From assembly GCA_026120185.1 (NCBI GenBank), contig JANUWF010001217.1:2836001-2900000 (forward strand): DNA of 64,000 bases, read 5' to 3'. The notes beneath the pieces were generated by a model. That model saw nothing but the letters and a program-made list of their open reading frames with translations. It searched no databases and had not been told where the DNA came from. Source of the stretch: Voacanga thouarsii (Eukaryota; Streptophyta; Magnoliopsida; Gentianales; Apocynaceae). Shown piece after piece: positions 1 to 12,044 of this stretch (its first letter is position 1; each line of letters starts with the position of its first letter). The position numbers were made by a program, and so were the translations under genes.

Positions 1-394
1 CCATTGCTAATTAGCAATGGATATGTGACGGTGTTCCAAAATTTGAAAATAAATTTATTTTTTAAATTTTGAAAAATTAAGCAACATATTTGCAATGTTT
101 TGTTTTTTTTAATTTTAAAAATAAATTTATTTTTAAATTTTTGAAGGACGTCGCAAGGCTGTTGCAAAGCCATCGCTAATTAGTAACGAATTTGCGACAA
201 CATTCGAAAATTTGAAAATAAATTTATTTTTTAAATTAAAAAATGAGCCGTCGCAAATCTCTCTCTAATTAGCTATGGATTTGAGATGAAAAATTGGGTT
301 GTCACAGATCCGTTGCAAATCCCTTGCAAATTCGTCGCTAATTTATAAAAAAATATACTATATAATTAATATATAACACCATAAATTACAAAAA

Positions 395-470
395 CACCAA
401 TAGCTTAGTGATGGAGCATGTGTTCTCCCATAACAAGGATGCATGTTCGAACCCCGTATCCAACATAATC
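395..470 (+). repeat. tRNA-derived SINE-like fragment
   Basis: A box-A-like stretch (TAGCTTAGTGATGG, from about 401) is followed about 43 bases later by a box-B-like stretch (GTTCGAACCCC, about 444). The spacing fits an internal RNA polymerase III promoter. The sequence does not fold into an obvious intact tRNA, so a tRNA-derived SINE head is the better reading. The SINE tail and target duplications were not resolved. Confidence 0.4.
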
Positions 471-685
471 TCATAATATTTTTATCAGGTCAAGTCCCAT
501 TAACAGATTCTGGGAGCTAATTACTTAATTTTTTTAAATAAAATTTTTTTACCGTCGCAAATCCGTCACTAAATTAATTAATTTTTAAAATAAAAATATT
601 TAACCATTGCAAATTCGTCGCTAAATTAATTGATTTTTAAATAATTTTTTTTTACTATCGCTACTTTAATTATAAACTTAATTAT

Positions 686-2571
686 TGAAGCTTGAAAACA
701 AACAGAATGCATGCACACACAGGCTATAGAAGCCAAAAACGAAAACACATAGAGCACAGCGGAAGGAAAAAATTTATACGTCTGCGCTTAGATATTGTTT
801 TTGGTGTCGCAGTGGATGATGAAACTATAGGGATTTCTTCATGCTTTGATGATGTCTCTGATTCAAAACCCACAATCCTTCTGCTTTGTCTTGTTTGCAT
901 GAACGCCGAACCTTTTGAAACACAGAATATTCCACTGCCCAAAGCTTGTTGGTGAAACAATATAGGCGAGGAAAACTAGTCTTAATTCTCTTGACTCTCT
1001 GCTATTAATTAGCATATTCAAGAAATACAAGAGAATAGAAGGCTTGTCTGTTATTTTTTTCGTTCACTATTGTATCTCTATTGATACATATAGGTCTTTA
1101 TCAGATAACAAAACACTACGGTTCTTGTATTTCAAAAACCCCCGGTAGTTATCAATAGAAGATGTTTAGTTTAGCCTAAACCTTTTTGATCCGTGAATTT
1201 ATAAAAATCCTTTGGTCCAGGTTATTGGGCCACTAATATTTTTATTATTTTTCTTGGACCCAATAAGTCCAAAAATAATAAACACTAATTATTTATTTTT
1301 TGGGCTTATAAAAATAACCTAATAAATAATTAATGGACCCAAATAAGCTAAAATAACTATTCAAGTCTTTTTATCTAGTTTAGGCCTAAGTTAATTTTTT
1401 TCATTATTCAATGTGGGTTTAGGCCCTGAATAATTAATTAACCAATTAAATCAAATAATAAATTTAATTTAATTTATCTCGTCCTTTTAGTTTATTCAGT
1501 CCAATAATAAATTAGACTTCCTAAATAAAATAAAATTCTCTTTAATTAAGACCATTTTCTCAACTTAAAATTAATTAGGACTTATGAGCTATTTCGATGA
1601 CCAAATAGACACATCGCATTAGCTACTAAAATGTCTAAAATACCCCTACTATATAAATAATTGTGTTTTATATTTTAAATATTTTCTAATATCACCATAA
1701 GAAAATATTGACTCCAAAGACAACACTGCATTAGTTATGTCTCTTACCTATGAGTAAAATGACTAAAAATTCTTCTACATATCACTGCGCATTTAGAGAG
1801 AAGAAAAAGTGTATTAACATCCCTCTAAAAGACATCTACCATCCTTAAGCTTCTAGTCCAATGACCCCCGACTTCTTGGAATATTTTTGCTTTTCAAGAG
1901 AGCTACCTTAAAGCAAATATCCAAGTCATATTTCTCAGAGCCTTGGATATTTGGATCATTCGGACAACTATAAGGGGCGATATAATATAGAAGCTATCTT
2001 ATACAAGTTTGTCTTGATTAACTAGTTACATATACCCAACATACAAGTATATTGGTCTTATAATAGAACCTCAACTATAGTACATCAAAGCATACGCTTC
2101 CAGCTTCTTCAGACCACCAACTCATACTCAAGTTGTAGAGTATAAGTCTAGGATATAGCAATAGTAGTCTAGATTTATACCATATATTACTTTTAGAAAC
2201 CACTGCTACATGTCTAATTCTACGTATTCAAAATACGATTATTTTATAAAATGAGAAGTTTGCTCATTGGTTAAAGGCAAGCCATTCTATATTTAGAATT
2301 CATAATATAATAATCTTACCATGATGAGATTCTTATTCTCATCATTCGGTTAAAAATAATAGTTTATGTGTTAAGTAACCCATGGTCTATATATTACTGT
2401 AAAAGACTTCTATTCATATGAACCATTTACTTAAATATAATGGGTCATTTCAAGTAAAATTGTGCACAAAAGTAAAGAAGAATTCACAAATAATTTTTGA
2501 GAATAAAACTTTTATTAATACAAATCAAAATTACATAAGAAATCTAGTCTAAAAGGGCATATATCCCAATA
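686..2571 (-). repeat. 3' LTR of the older Copia element
   Basis: Begins TGAAGCTTG on the plus strand and ends next to the purine-rich tract at about 2,572-2,590 (read on minus, AGTGAGAGAT). On the minus strand it starts TATTGGGATATATG, close to the usual TGTTGGG start of plant copia LTRs with one base changed. It matches 8,230-10,118 along its whole length with many substitutions and small indels. Confidence 0.88.
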
Positions 2572-2593
2572 ATCTCTCACTAGCACTGTAAGA

Positions 2594-5500
2594 CTAAGTA
2601 AGTCCATAGGTGCCCACCCCTATGGCGTTTAAGTGTCTTCTAAAGACTTTCTTGGCCAAAGTCTTGGTGAAGGAATTTGCTAGATTGTTCTCCGAGGCAA
2701 TCTGTTCTACCACAATTTCCCATCTCTGGATGAAATCCCAAATCAGGTAGTACTTCCTCTCAATGTGCTTTCTCTTTTTGTGATTTTTGGGTTCTTTTAA
2801 TTGTGAGACCGTGCCAGTGTTGTTGCGATACATCACAATCGACTTGTCCATCTGTGGCATGACTCCAAATTCTAAAAGGAACTTTCGGAGTTAGACTGTT
2901 TCCTTGAATGCCTCTGAAACTGCCACATACTTAACTTCCACGGTCAAGTCAGTAATGTAAGATTAATTGATACTCTTCTATGAAATAGCCCATCTAGACA
3001 AGGTGAAGACATATCCACTAATAGATTTTCTCTTATCCTTATCTGCCTGAAAGTTTAAGTCCGTGTATCCTGTAGGAACCAAGTCATCAGCCCTGTAAAC
3101 TAACATATAATCTCTCGTACCCTTAAGGTACTTAAGAATGCGCTTTACAATATGCTAATGAACCTTTCCTGAGTTTGACTGATATTTGTTAACTAAGCCT
3201 ACGATAAAGCAGATATCTGACCTAATACACAACATGGCGTACATGAGACTTTATACAGCTGAAGTATAAGAAATCCTACCCATTCTATCTTTTTCTTCTT
3301 GAGATTTTAGACAGTCATTTGAAGAAAAGGATAACCTATATCTGCAAGGGATTAACTCTCCCTTACATGAGTCCATGCTAAACTTAGCCAATATCTTGTC
3401 AATGTATGTAATTTGGGGGTAATCTTAATATTTTCTACTTCCTATTTCTAAGAAACTTAATCTCGAGAATGTAACTAGCTTCTTCCAAATTCTTCATACT
3501 CAATTGACTAGATAGCTAAACCTTAATAAATGACAATGTCCTTATATCATTTCCAATGAGTAGAATGTCATCCACATATAGTACAAAAAAATCACATTTA
3601 TGCCTTTCAATTTTCTGTACACACATGGTTTATACTCGTTTTGAATGAAACCATAAAATTTTATAATCTCATTGAAATGAATATTCCAAACTCTGGATGC
3701 TTTCTTAAGTCCATAAATGGATTTCTTAAACATATAAAACATATATTCCTAACCTTCAGCAATAAAACCTTCTGGTTGGGACATAAAGATATCTTCACTA
3801 AGATGGCCATTCAGAAATACCGTCTTGATATCCATTTGCCATATCTCGTAGTCATAATAACATGCGATGGCAAGGAGGATACAGATAGATTTAAGTATGG
3901 CTACCGGGAAAAAGGCGTCCTCATAGTTGATACCTTCTTTCTGAGTGTATCATTTCGCCACAAACCTAACTTTGAAGGTTTCCACATTCCCATCCGCTCC
4001 ACTCTTTCTCTTGTATGCATACTTACACCCAATGAATTTTATCCTTTCAGGTGAAGTTATAAGATTCTAAACCTGATTGAAGTACATACACTCAATCTCA
4101 ACTTTTATTACTTCATGCTATAGGTTTGCATCAGCATTAGCCTCCTCGTATCTAGTGGGATCTTATTACTGATGGTCGAAGACTATGTCAAAAGCCTCTC
4201 TAGTCCAACTTTCTTGAACCCTAGACATCTTCCCATTATAACAAGGTTCTATTTGTACAGGTTCCTGAACCTGTGCCTTTTCTTGTTCTATAATCAGGTT
4301 AGAAGAAGTCGTTTTCGAAGATAACTTCTCATCGAGTTCCAACCTTGTTGAACTTTTGGTTGATGTACTTTGATCTTCCTTCAAGTATCTAGTATTAGTA
4401 CTCACAAGTACTTTTTTCTTCTTAGGATGATAAAAGTAACCACATTTTGTTCTTTTTGAATATTCAACAAAATAGCATAATTCTGATCTTTGTTCTAACT
4501 TGTCTCATTTGATCAGTACATAAGTTAGACAACCCCATATCTTGAAATGATTTAAACTTGGTTTATGCCCAATCCACATGTCATAGGGTGTCCTAGGTAC
4601 TGATTTAGAAGGCACCAAATTTATAATACATGCCATTGTTTTCAGGGCATATCCTAAAAATAATAGTGGAAGAGTAGCATGAGATATCATGCTTTGGACC
4701 ATTTCCGTCAGTATCCTATTCCTTCTCTCAGCTAATCTATTCTATTAGGGTGTTCTCAGTGTAAAAAGTTGGAATATTATCTCATAATGTACTATGTAGT
4801 CTTTGAATTCACTAAGGAGGTACTCTCCTTCACGATCTAATCATAAGGTCTTGATTATTTTACTTATCCGACTCTCCACTTCAGTCTTAAACTCTTTAAA
4901 CTTGCCAAAAAAGTCAGACTTGTGTCTCATCAAGTAAACACAACTATACCTAATACAATCATCTGTGAAAGTGATGAAGTATGTAAATCCCCCTCTTGCT
5001 AGTGTAGACACCACACACATCAATATGAACAAGACTCAATGTTTTCTTGTCCCTATTCGCCTTTTGGGTAAAGGACCTTTTGGCCATTTTTTTCATAAGA
5101 CAAAATTCACACTGAGGCTAATTTTCCAATCTCAATGAGCCCAAAGACCCATCATGGATTAACCTCTGAATCTTAGTTGAGTCAATGTGACCCAACTTAG
5201 ATGCCAAAAATATGAGTCACTGACATTAGTCTTTCTCTTCATATTTAAAGGCTTAGATTGAGCATTGTTTAACTGATTGTTAATAGGATTAATGAAGAAT
5301 AGATTTCCATACATATGCCCAATACATAAAACTTCTCCATTTCTACTGATAGTTATACTAAAATGGAAAGAAATAGAATATCCTTGATTTATTAGTCTTG
5401 CAACTGAAACCAAATTCTGTGTAAAATTAGGAACAAATAAAATATCCTTTAATATAACAATTCTATTACAATAAAAAACAAGTTACAGTTCTCCCATTAC

Positions 5501-6430
5501 AAGGGCCCAAACTTGTGCTTTATTTCCCACGCGTAGTCCATGTTCGCCCTTCGTCTTCTAATCTTTTTGAACTCCTGTAAAGAGTTACAGATGTGATCAA
5601 TGGTTCCTGAATCAACAATCAAAATGGAAATTGATTCAACCATTGATATAGACTCTAGATAGAAAACATTACATGTGGGGTTTTTCTTGATATAAAGATT
5701 TGAACATTCCTTTTTCCAGTGTCCATTTTTTCTACATTTGAAGCATTTGTCATTGGGTTCGTCTTTGGGCTGGGACTTAGGTTTGGGCCCAGTTCTTGAG
5801 GAACAAGCCATCATAGTCGTTGTTTATGGCTTTATGATTTTCTTCGCCACCTGGAGTTCTTTCATTAACTCAGTTAAACTCATGTTTAATTTTTTTATAT
5901 TGTAGTTCAACTTGAATTGAGTAAAAGAGCTCGACAAAGATTCGAGAATCATATCCACTTGGCTCTTTGGGTCAATGACAACCCCCAAGACTTCTGTTTC
6001 TTTGAAAATATGAATCATTTTGAACATATGTTCCCTGATTGATGCCCCCTCAACCATCTTGGTGTTGATAATTGTCTGAAGAGCCTCATGTCTTGCAGGC
6101 TAACTCTTGTCCATGAACATCGTGGCTAGAGATGTGCTTATGTCGTACGCAATTGTCGTGTGCTTGTGTTTGGATTGAAACACATTGACATGGAGGCTAA
6201 CATATAGTAATGTGCCATTTCATCAACATTCTTCCACACCTTCTTAGCCTCTTTCTCCTCATCGGTGGAACCCTCCTCGATAACAAGACAGTTTTGTAGA
6301 AGACATACTTATACTCATCAACTATAAGTATTATGTCCAAATTTCTTTTTCAGTCCACATAATTAGGACCCGTTAGTTTATTCTCATGGAGAATAACGGC
6401 TAAGGGACTGAAAGAACCTCTACTAACTAT
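2594..6430 (-). pseudogene. Copia gag-pol polyprotein remnant
   Basis: Read on the minus strand, fragments appear in the expected order. They are: a gag N-terminus with an NKLTGPNYVD motif around 6,370-6,400, followed at once by a stop; a gag core (6,057-5,824); a CCHC zinc knuckle CFKCRKNGHWKKEC with a protease DSG motif (5,814-5,497); a GAG-pre-integrase piece (about 5,240-5,160); an integrase core with FITFTDD (5,032-4,841); reverse transcriptase with KSIYGLKKASRVWN (3,742-3,542); and an RNase H tail with ASENNLANSFTKT (2,860-2,594). Stops and frameshifts separate all of them. The normal product would package and reverse-transcribe the element RNA. This copy cannot. Confidence 0.9.
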
Positions 6431-8215
6431 TTTTAAAAATTAAAAATAAAAGAAATTCTCAATTTTGTGAAAAATAAAATAATTTTGTGCACTTTATTCT
6501 CATATTAAACTGATAATAGTTAACCTTATCACTATTATCTTTAACATAATTATTTTAACTGTTAGGAAAACTGACATAGCTTCTTGGAAAGATTAATAGT
6601 TTCCTAAGCTAAGTGTGTTAACTATCATAAATTAATTTTCCTTCTAGGTAATGATTTAGAGGATAACTTCATCAAGTGGATGGTCATTTCTTCTCATTTC
6701 TTATGGATATACCTCGCACCATAACCTCCAACGCGGGCTGGTTGATTATGGTACATGTCTCGAGTTATTAATTATATCATTCTATTAGTTTTAGATCCTT
6801 GTGGTATCTCTATCTTATACGTGTTCAGTCCCAGAGTGACACGAGGAGACCCACAATCTCTCATGAGGATCGTGATGGAAGCAGTGGGGCTGTTAGAACT
6901 CCTCTCCTACTTAGTTTTTAAAATAAGAGTTTTTCTTGGGAAAATATCCTTTGAAAATTTCCATTAAATTCTCTTTTAACTTAAAAATAAAATATCTAAA
7001 TCTATAAAATTTTCTATGTCAAAGTTTATACTGTTTGAGAAAATTTTAGATGGATTAATTTTATTTAAGTTAAAAACTTTAAAATTTCATAAATTTTCAT
7101 TAAAACTTTCTAGAGATTTTGATCTAAAGTTTTTATTTGACAAAAATAATTTTTCTTTGTGAAAATAAATTCAAATGGTTTTTCATTTTAACTTACAAAA
7201 ATTTTTAAATTCAAAATATTTTCTATGTCAAGGATAAAAAAACCTTTAAGAAAATAACTAAGGATTAATTTTTGTCTAAGTTAAAATTAACCATTTAAAT
7301 AAAGAAAATATTTTCCTTGTCAAAAATTCTCAAAAATTTTAGTTTTTGAGAAAACATGCACATAGGGATTAAAATAGATAGCATTCTAGAAAACAATAAA
7401 CGTTTTCATTTTTTTCTATTTTTTAAACCTAACTGCCCAAAGAATAAAATTAAACATATTAATTAAATTAATTAATAATCTTGTTTAATCCTAAAATCTT
7501 TTACTATTATTTTTCATATAAAATATTCAATAAATATTAATTATTGCAAAATAATAACTTCACCTAGTATGAGACCAAAAACAAAAAAGAAATTGCGCAA
7601 AAATTACAATGAAAAAAATATTTTTTCTGGTCATGCGCATCCGCCACACCGGATCATGGCCCATGGATAGGTCCATGGATCATGACCCGCAAGTGGCGGG
7701 ATGCCTGCATCCCTCTCCAAAACCCAGTCACAAATTGTGACCGAATCCTAGGGAGGATGCAAAGCATCTTGCCCAGGATGTTATTCTATTACACCAAGCC
7801 GAGGGTCAGTTTGGTGCCTTGCTGCGGCTCTTGAGCCATGGCTTGGTTGAGCCATCCCTCGCTCCAAGCACAATGAGCTCGGCTGCTCCAAGCATCTTTT
7901 CCAGTTCGCAATATTTTTCTCTGCGATTCTTCTCAAGAAGACTTTTTCAATTCTCCTCCGTGACTTCAACAGGCAGCTTTTTGATACAGATTTTCATCAA
8001 AACAAAAATGACATCTGCCTATGCCCTTTAAATTTGAGTTTACACGATTGCTATGGAAAGCATTAAATTAGAATAGTTTCCTAAATCTCAACTATGAGGC
8101 GTACAAAGAATCTATCCTATACCAAAATAGCGAAGGATTATAGGAAAAACAAACAACAATTTGGCCATTTTTATTAGACTAGCATACATGCATCCTAAGC
8201 TAATCAAAGCTTCAT
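6431..8215. other. Leader region of the older Copia, no gene seen
   Basis: About 1.8 kb between the primer-binding site and gag. It is long for a copia leader and very AT-rich at 6,900-7,560, with a more GC-balanced patch at 7,620-7,980. Short open frames on both strands there overlap one another and match nothing I recognise. Confidence 0.5.
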
Positions 8216-8227
8216 GCTCTGATACCA
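8216..8227 (-). other. Primer-binding site (tRNA-iMet)
   Basis: Read on the minus strand this is TGGTATCAGAGC, the canonical plant initiator-methionine tRNA primer-binding site, two bases internal to the LTR boundary at 8,230. It fixes the orientation of the element as minus. Confidence 0.9.
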
Positions 8228-8229
8228 CT

Positions 8230-10118
8230 TGAAGCTTGAAAACAAACAGAATGCATGAACGCACAAGCTACAGAGCAAAAAACGAAAACATAGAGAGCAC
8301 AACAGAAGGGAAATATTTATACCTCTACGCTTAGATATTATTTTTGGTGCTGGAGTGGATAATGAAACCACAGGGATTTCTTCATGCCTTGATGATGTCT
8401 TTGGTTTAAAACCCGCAATCTTTTTGCTTCGTCTTGTTTGCATGAAGGCCGAACCTTTTGAAACTTAGAATATTCCATTGCCCAAAGTTTATTGGTGAAA
8501 CAATATAGGTAAGGAAAACCGGTCTCAATTCTCTTGACTCTCTGCTATTAATTAGTAGATTCAAGAAATACAAGAAGAGATGAACAAGAGAAAAATTAAT
8601 AGAAGGCTTGTTTGTTATTTTTTTTCGTTCACTGTTGTATCTCTATTGATACACATGGATCTTCACCAAATAACAAAACACCAAGATTCTTGTTATTCAA
8701 AAAAACCTTGGAAATTATTAACATAAGATGTTTAGTTTAGTCTAAACTTTTCTGTTTCGTGAATTAAAAAAAAAAAAAACCTTTTGGTCCAAGCTATTAG
8801 GCAATTAATTTTTTTATTATTTTTCTTGAACCCAATAAACTCAAAAATAATAAACACTAATTATTTATTTTCTGGAGTTATAAAAATAACTCAATAAATA
8901 CTTAATGAGTCTAAATAAACCAAAATAATTATTCAAGCCTTTTTATCTAGTTTAGGCTCAGGTTAATTTTTTCATTATTTAATTTGGGTTTAGGTCCTGA
9001 ATAATTATTTAACTAATTAAACCAAATAATAAATTTAATTTAATTTATTTCATCTTTTTATTTTATTCCAATCCAATAATAAATTAAATTTTTTGAATAA
9101 AATAAAATCCTCTTTAACTGAGACTATTTAATCAATTCAAAATTAATTAGGACTTACGAGTTATCTGGAGGACCAAAAAGATGCGACATATCCCTACTAT
9201 ATAAATAGCTATATTTTGCATTTTAAATATGTCATAATATCACTATAAGGAAATATTGACCCCAAGAAAAATTATGCATTAGCTATGTCTTCGACTTATA
9301 GGTGAAATGACTAAAATATCCTTTTATACATCGTTGTGCATTTAGAGAGAAAAAAGTATATTAACACCCCTCTAAAAAATATCTACTATCTTTAGACTTT
9401 TAGTCTAATGATCCATGACTTCTTGGAATATTTTCATTTTCCAAATAAGCTATCTTAAAGCAAATATCCAAGTTATGTTCCCTAAGGCTCTGGATATTTA
9501 GTTTATTTAGACAATCACAAGGGGCGATATAGCATAGAAGCTATCTTGTACAAGTTTGTCTTGACTAACTAGTTATATATACCTAATATACAAGTATATT
9601 GATCTTACAATAGAACCTTAACTATAGTACATCAAAGCATACGGTTCCAACTTTGTCAAATTACCAACTTATACTCAAACTGTACAGTATAAGTCCACGC
9701 TGTAGTATTAATAGTCTAGGTTTTTACTATATAATACTTTTAGAAATCACAACTACAGGTCTAGTTCTACGTATTCAAAATACGCTTTTATTATAAAATG
9801 AGAAGTCTACTCATTGGCTAAAAACAAGTCATTCCATATTTATAATTCATAACACAATAACCTTACTATGATGAGATTCTCATTCTCATCATTCAGTTAA
9901 GAATAATGGTTTATGTGTTAAATTACCCATGGTCCATATTTTACTGTGAAAGAGCTCCATTCACATGAACCATTTATTTAAACACAATAGGTTTTTTCCA
10001 GCGAAATTGTGTACAAAAGTAAAGAAGAATTCACAAACAATTTATGAGAAAAAAACTTTTATTAATACAAATCAAAATTACATAAAAATTTTAGTCTAAG
10101 AGGGCATACATTTCAACA
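8230..10118 (-). repeat. 5' LTR of the older Copia element
   Basis: The partner of 686-2,571. On the minus strand it begins TGTTGAAATG and ends in CTTCA, next to the primer-binding site. Being the upstream LTR for this strand, it would have held the promoter; the AT-rich stretch and the very similar R/U5-like region (8,230-8,500) agree with that, but no transcription start is claimed. Confidence 0.88.
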
Positions 10119-10274
10119 ATTATAATGTCATCAATTATATGGCCGTCACTTATTTTCATTCCATCACAAATTGCGATGCTCGTTTTAGCGACAGTTGTAA
10201 TCCGTCACTAATCTGTCACTAAACTCGTTGAGCAACGAATTAAATCGTCGTTAATTTGATTTTTTCTTGTAGTG

Positions 10275-12044
10275 TATGCATCAATTGTATATATATATAT
10301 ATATATAGATAGATATGACCTTTTTCCTACCCAACTATCCGTTAAGCACATTGACATATATGTGTTAATTGTAATGTGGTATGTTACAATAGCATATAAA
10401 CAATTTAACGATCACACACACAAACAAAAACACACGCACACACACTCTCACACACATATATGCATACAAAAATACACACACACACACACATACGCACACA
10501 TACATAGTTCATTTATATTCAAGGCCACGGACAAATTTTACCCATAAAATGTGTATTATAAGCGATGAATATTATTTTCAATACTACTTGTATTATATTA
10601 TTGTTAAAGTGGTAGTTGTTTTGAATTTAATACCGTATCTAACCCTTGCTATCTGTGAGAATTTAGTGACGACATCGAGGCCCTAGTGAAATTATAAGTC
10701 TTTTTCCCCTTCTTCCTTCTTCCTTTCCTAGTTTCCCCTTTGTCTTTTTCACTCTCTCTCTCTCTCTATGCACCCATTGCTATCAAACCCATCATGCTAG
10801 CCCTCTCTCCGCCGGAGCTTCAACCGATCAAACCCTTCTTCCTTCTTCCTTTCCCTATTTCCCCTTCACCTTTTTCACTCTTTCTCTATGCAAAATCCCA
10901 TTTTGCCATCAAACTTGTCACATCATCCCTCCTTCCATCGGAGCTCCAACCGTTCGAGCCGCCATCCCTTTTTTTGCCGCCAAGCTTTTGTCGCAGCAGT
11001 GAAGTGAAGATGCAACCCAACCCCTCTTCTTTTTTTTTTTTTTAATTTGTAATACCTAATCCCAAATTACTTCATACTTTTTACAAATTTGGCTATACTG
11101 TAAGGCTTCAGACTCCCTGAACATTTTGTATGCATTTTTTTTTCTTTTTAATTATAATTAAAAATCAAATGAACATTTTGATTTTTTTTTTTCCTTTTTG
11201 GTTTGCTTGTTCAATTTCAGAAGTGGTATTTATGGTAGGCATTAACAACATTGATGTTTGTTTTAGGCTTGATTCTAGATTTTTAGATTGAGTTGCACAT
11301 CTTTGGTCATCTTCCAGCAGTGCAGGAGGTAACTAAAAGCTTATTTAAAAAAAAAAATTGTTCTTGTTCAATTTTAGATTTTTTTTAATACAAAACAGCA
11401 AATTTGTGTGTATTTTGTTTATCCTAACTTGGTATTGGTTAGAAATACTGATACATCTATCTTTTTTGTTGATTAACCATGCCATGTCCTATTCTTTTTA
11501 TTTAAAGATAAATATGTTCATTTTGGGTAGCCGTTTTGAACTAGGCTATGTTCTTGTGAAATATACTAGATGGTTAATAAGCATTTGGAGCTTCATTATT
11601 TGTTTTTTTGTTTTTGCTTTTTCTGGGGTGACTACTGTTTTGTTGTATATATGGCATTGTAAATATGTAATTGAGTGTTGGATGAAACTAATTATTGGTT
11701 TGTGTAGTTGGGTATTGGAGATATATTGTGGAGTTATTATTATAACATATTGTACTTTTGGATTTATTTGACTTGTTTTGAAGTGACCTTAGTACTTAGA
11801 AAATGTCCATTTTAAGGGAAGATTCTATCAAAATTTTTTTTCTTAAATTTAAAACTCAAAATAAGAAAATTAGTATTGTTGCTTATTACAGTTGTTGTAT
11901 TTGTCATTATGTTCATTGTAAGCAATTAATATTGATCGGTCTTACCCTAAACCCTAAACCCCAATAAATAATTAATAACCCCTAAATACTAATTAGTAAT
12001 TAATAAATCTTAAACCTAATTAATAATTAAATAACCTTAAATCC
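10275..12044. other. Intergenic, simple repeats and CT-rich DNA
   Basis: Contains an AT microsatellite (about 10,289-10,308), a CA/CACA-rich tract (about 10,411-10,505), a CT-rich stretch (10,690-10,765) and T-rich DNA beyond 11,030. The segment 10,700-10,833 is repeated imperfectly at 10,834-10,960 (both contain a CTTCTTCCTTTCC-like run and CGGAGCT). Open frames here are low in complexity (Ser/Leu/Pro or His/Thr runs) and follow the repeats; I do not call them genes. Confidence 0.6.
11941..12044. repeat. Degenerate telomere-like minisatellite, left piece
   Basis: Starts with two and a half copies of CCCTAAA and grades into repeats of about 22-26 bp of the type AACCCTAATTAATAATTAAT. The same repeat type resumes at 17,774 on the far side of a CACTA-like element. 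Confidence 0.65.

Larger units (their letters stand above)
686..10118 (-). mobile_element. Ty1/copia LTR retrotransposon, old, degenerate
   Basis: A 9.4 kb element bounded by long terminal repeats at 686-2,571 and 8,230-10,118, read on the minus strand. The 5-bp target duplication ATTAT is exact at 681-685 and 10,119-10,123. The primer-binding site next to the right-hand LTR matches initiator-methionine tRNA. Gag, protease, integrase, reverse transcriptase and RNase H remnants occur in copia order, reading right to left. The two LTRs differ at about 14% of positions over the 270 bases I aligned by eye, and the coding region is full of stops, so the insertion is old. It sits inside a CACTA-like element, whose motifs resume on the far side. 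Confidence 0.9.
1..10274. mobile_element. CACTA-like DNA transposon, right part, split by Copia
   Basis: Both flanks of the nested Copia element (1-685 and 10,119-10,274) carry the same degenerate subterminal motifs of the form GTCGCAAAT and CGTCGCTAA. The right piece ends at 10,274 in TTTTCTTGTAGTG, the reverse complement of CACTACAAGAAAA, a standard plant CACTA terminus. A block of about 100 bp containing GAAAATAAATTTATTTTTTAAA recurs two to three times in the first 250 bases. The left terminus lies outside the window. No transposase was recognised in the visible part, so this may be the end of a larger or a non-autonomous element. Seen: end motif and repeats. Inferred: superfamily. Confidence 0.6.

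Noticed and set aside
3641..4054. 137-residue plus-strand frame
   Set aside because: Antisense shadow of the degraded Copia reverse transcriptase on the minus strand.
10272..10547. 91-residue frame rich in His and Thr
   Set aside because: It is the translation of the AT and CA microsatellites; no start context or homology.
10740..11045. 101-residue Ser/Leu/Pro-rich frame
   Set aside because: It follows a CT-rich tract and an internal duplication and ends in a poly-Phe run from poly-T.
11358..11771. 137-residue hydrophobic frame that could look like a membrane protein
   Set aside because: T-rich DNA gives Phe/Leu/Ile runs in any frame; no family resemblance and no exon context.
11941..11970. 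True telomere
   Set aside because: Only two and a half CCCTAAA units, then AT-rich degenerate repeats, within internal transposon-rich DNA.
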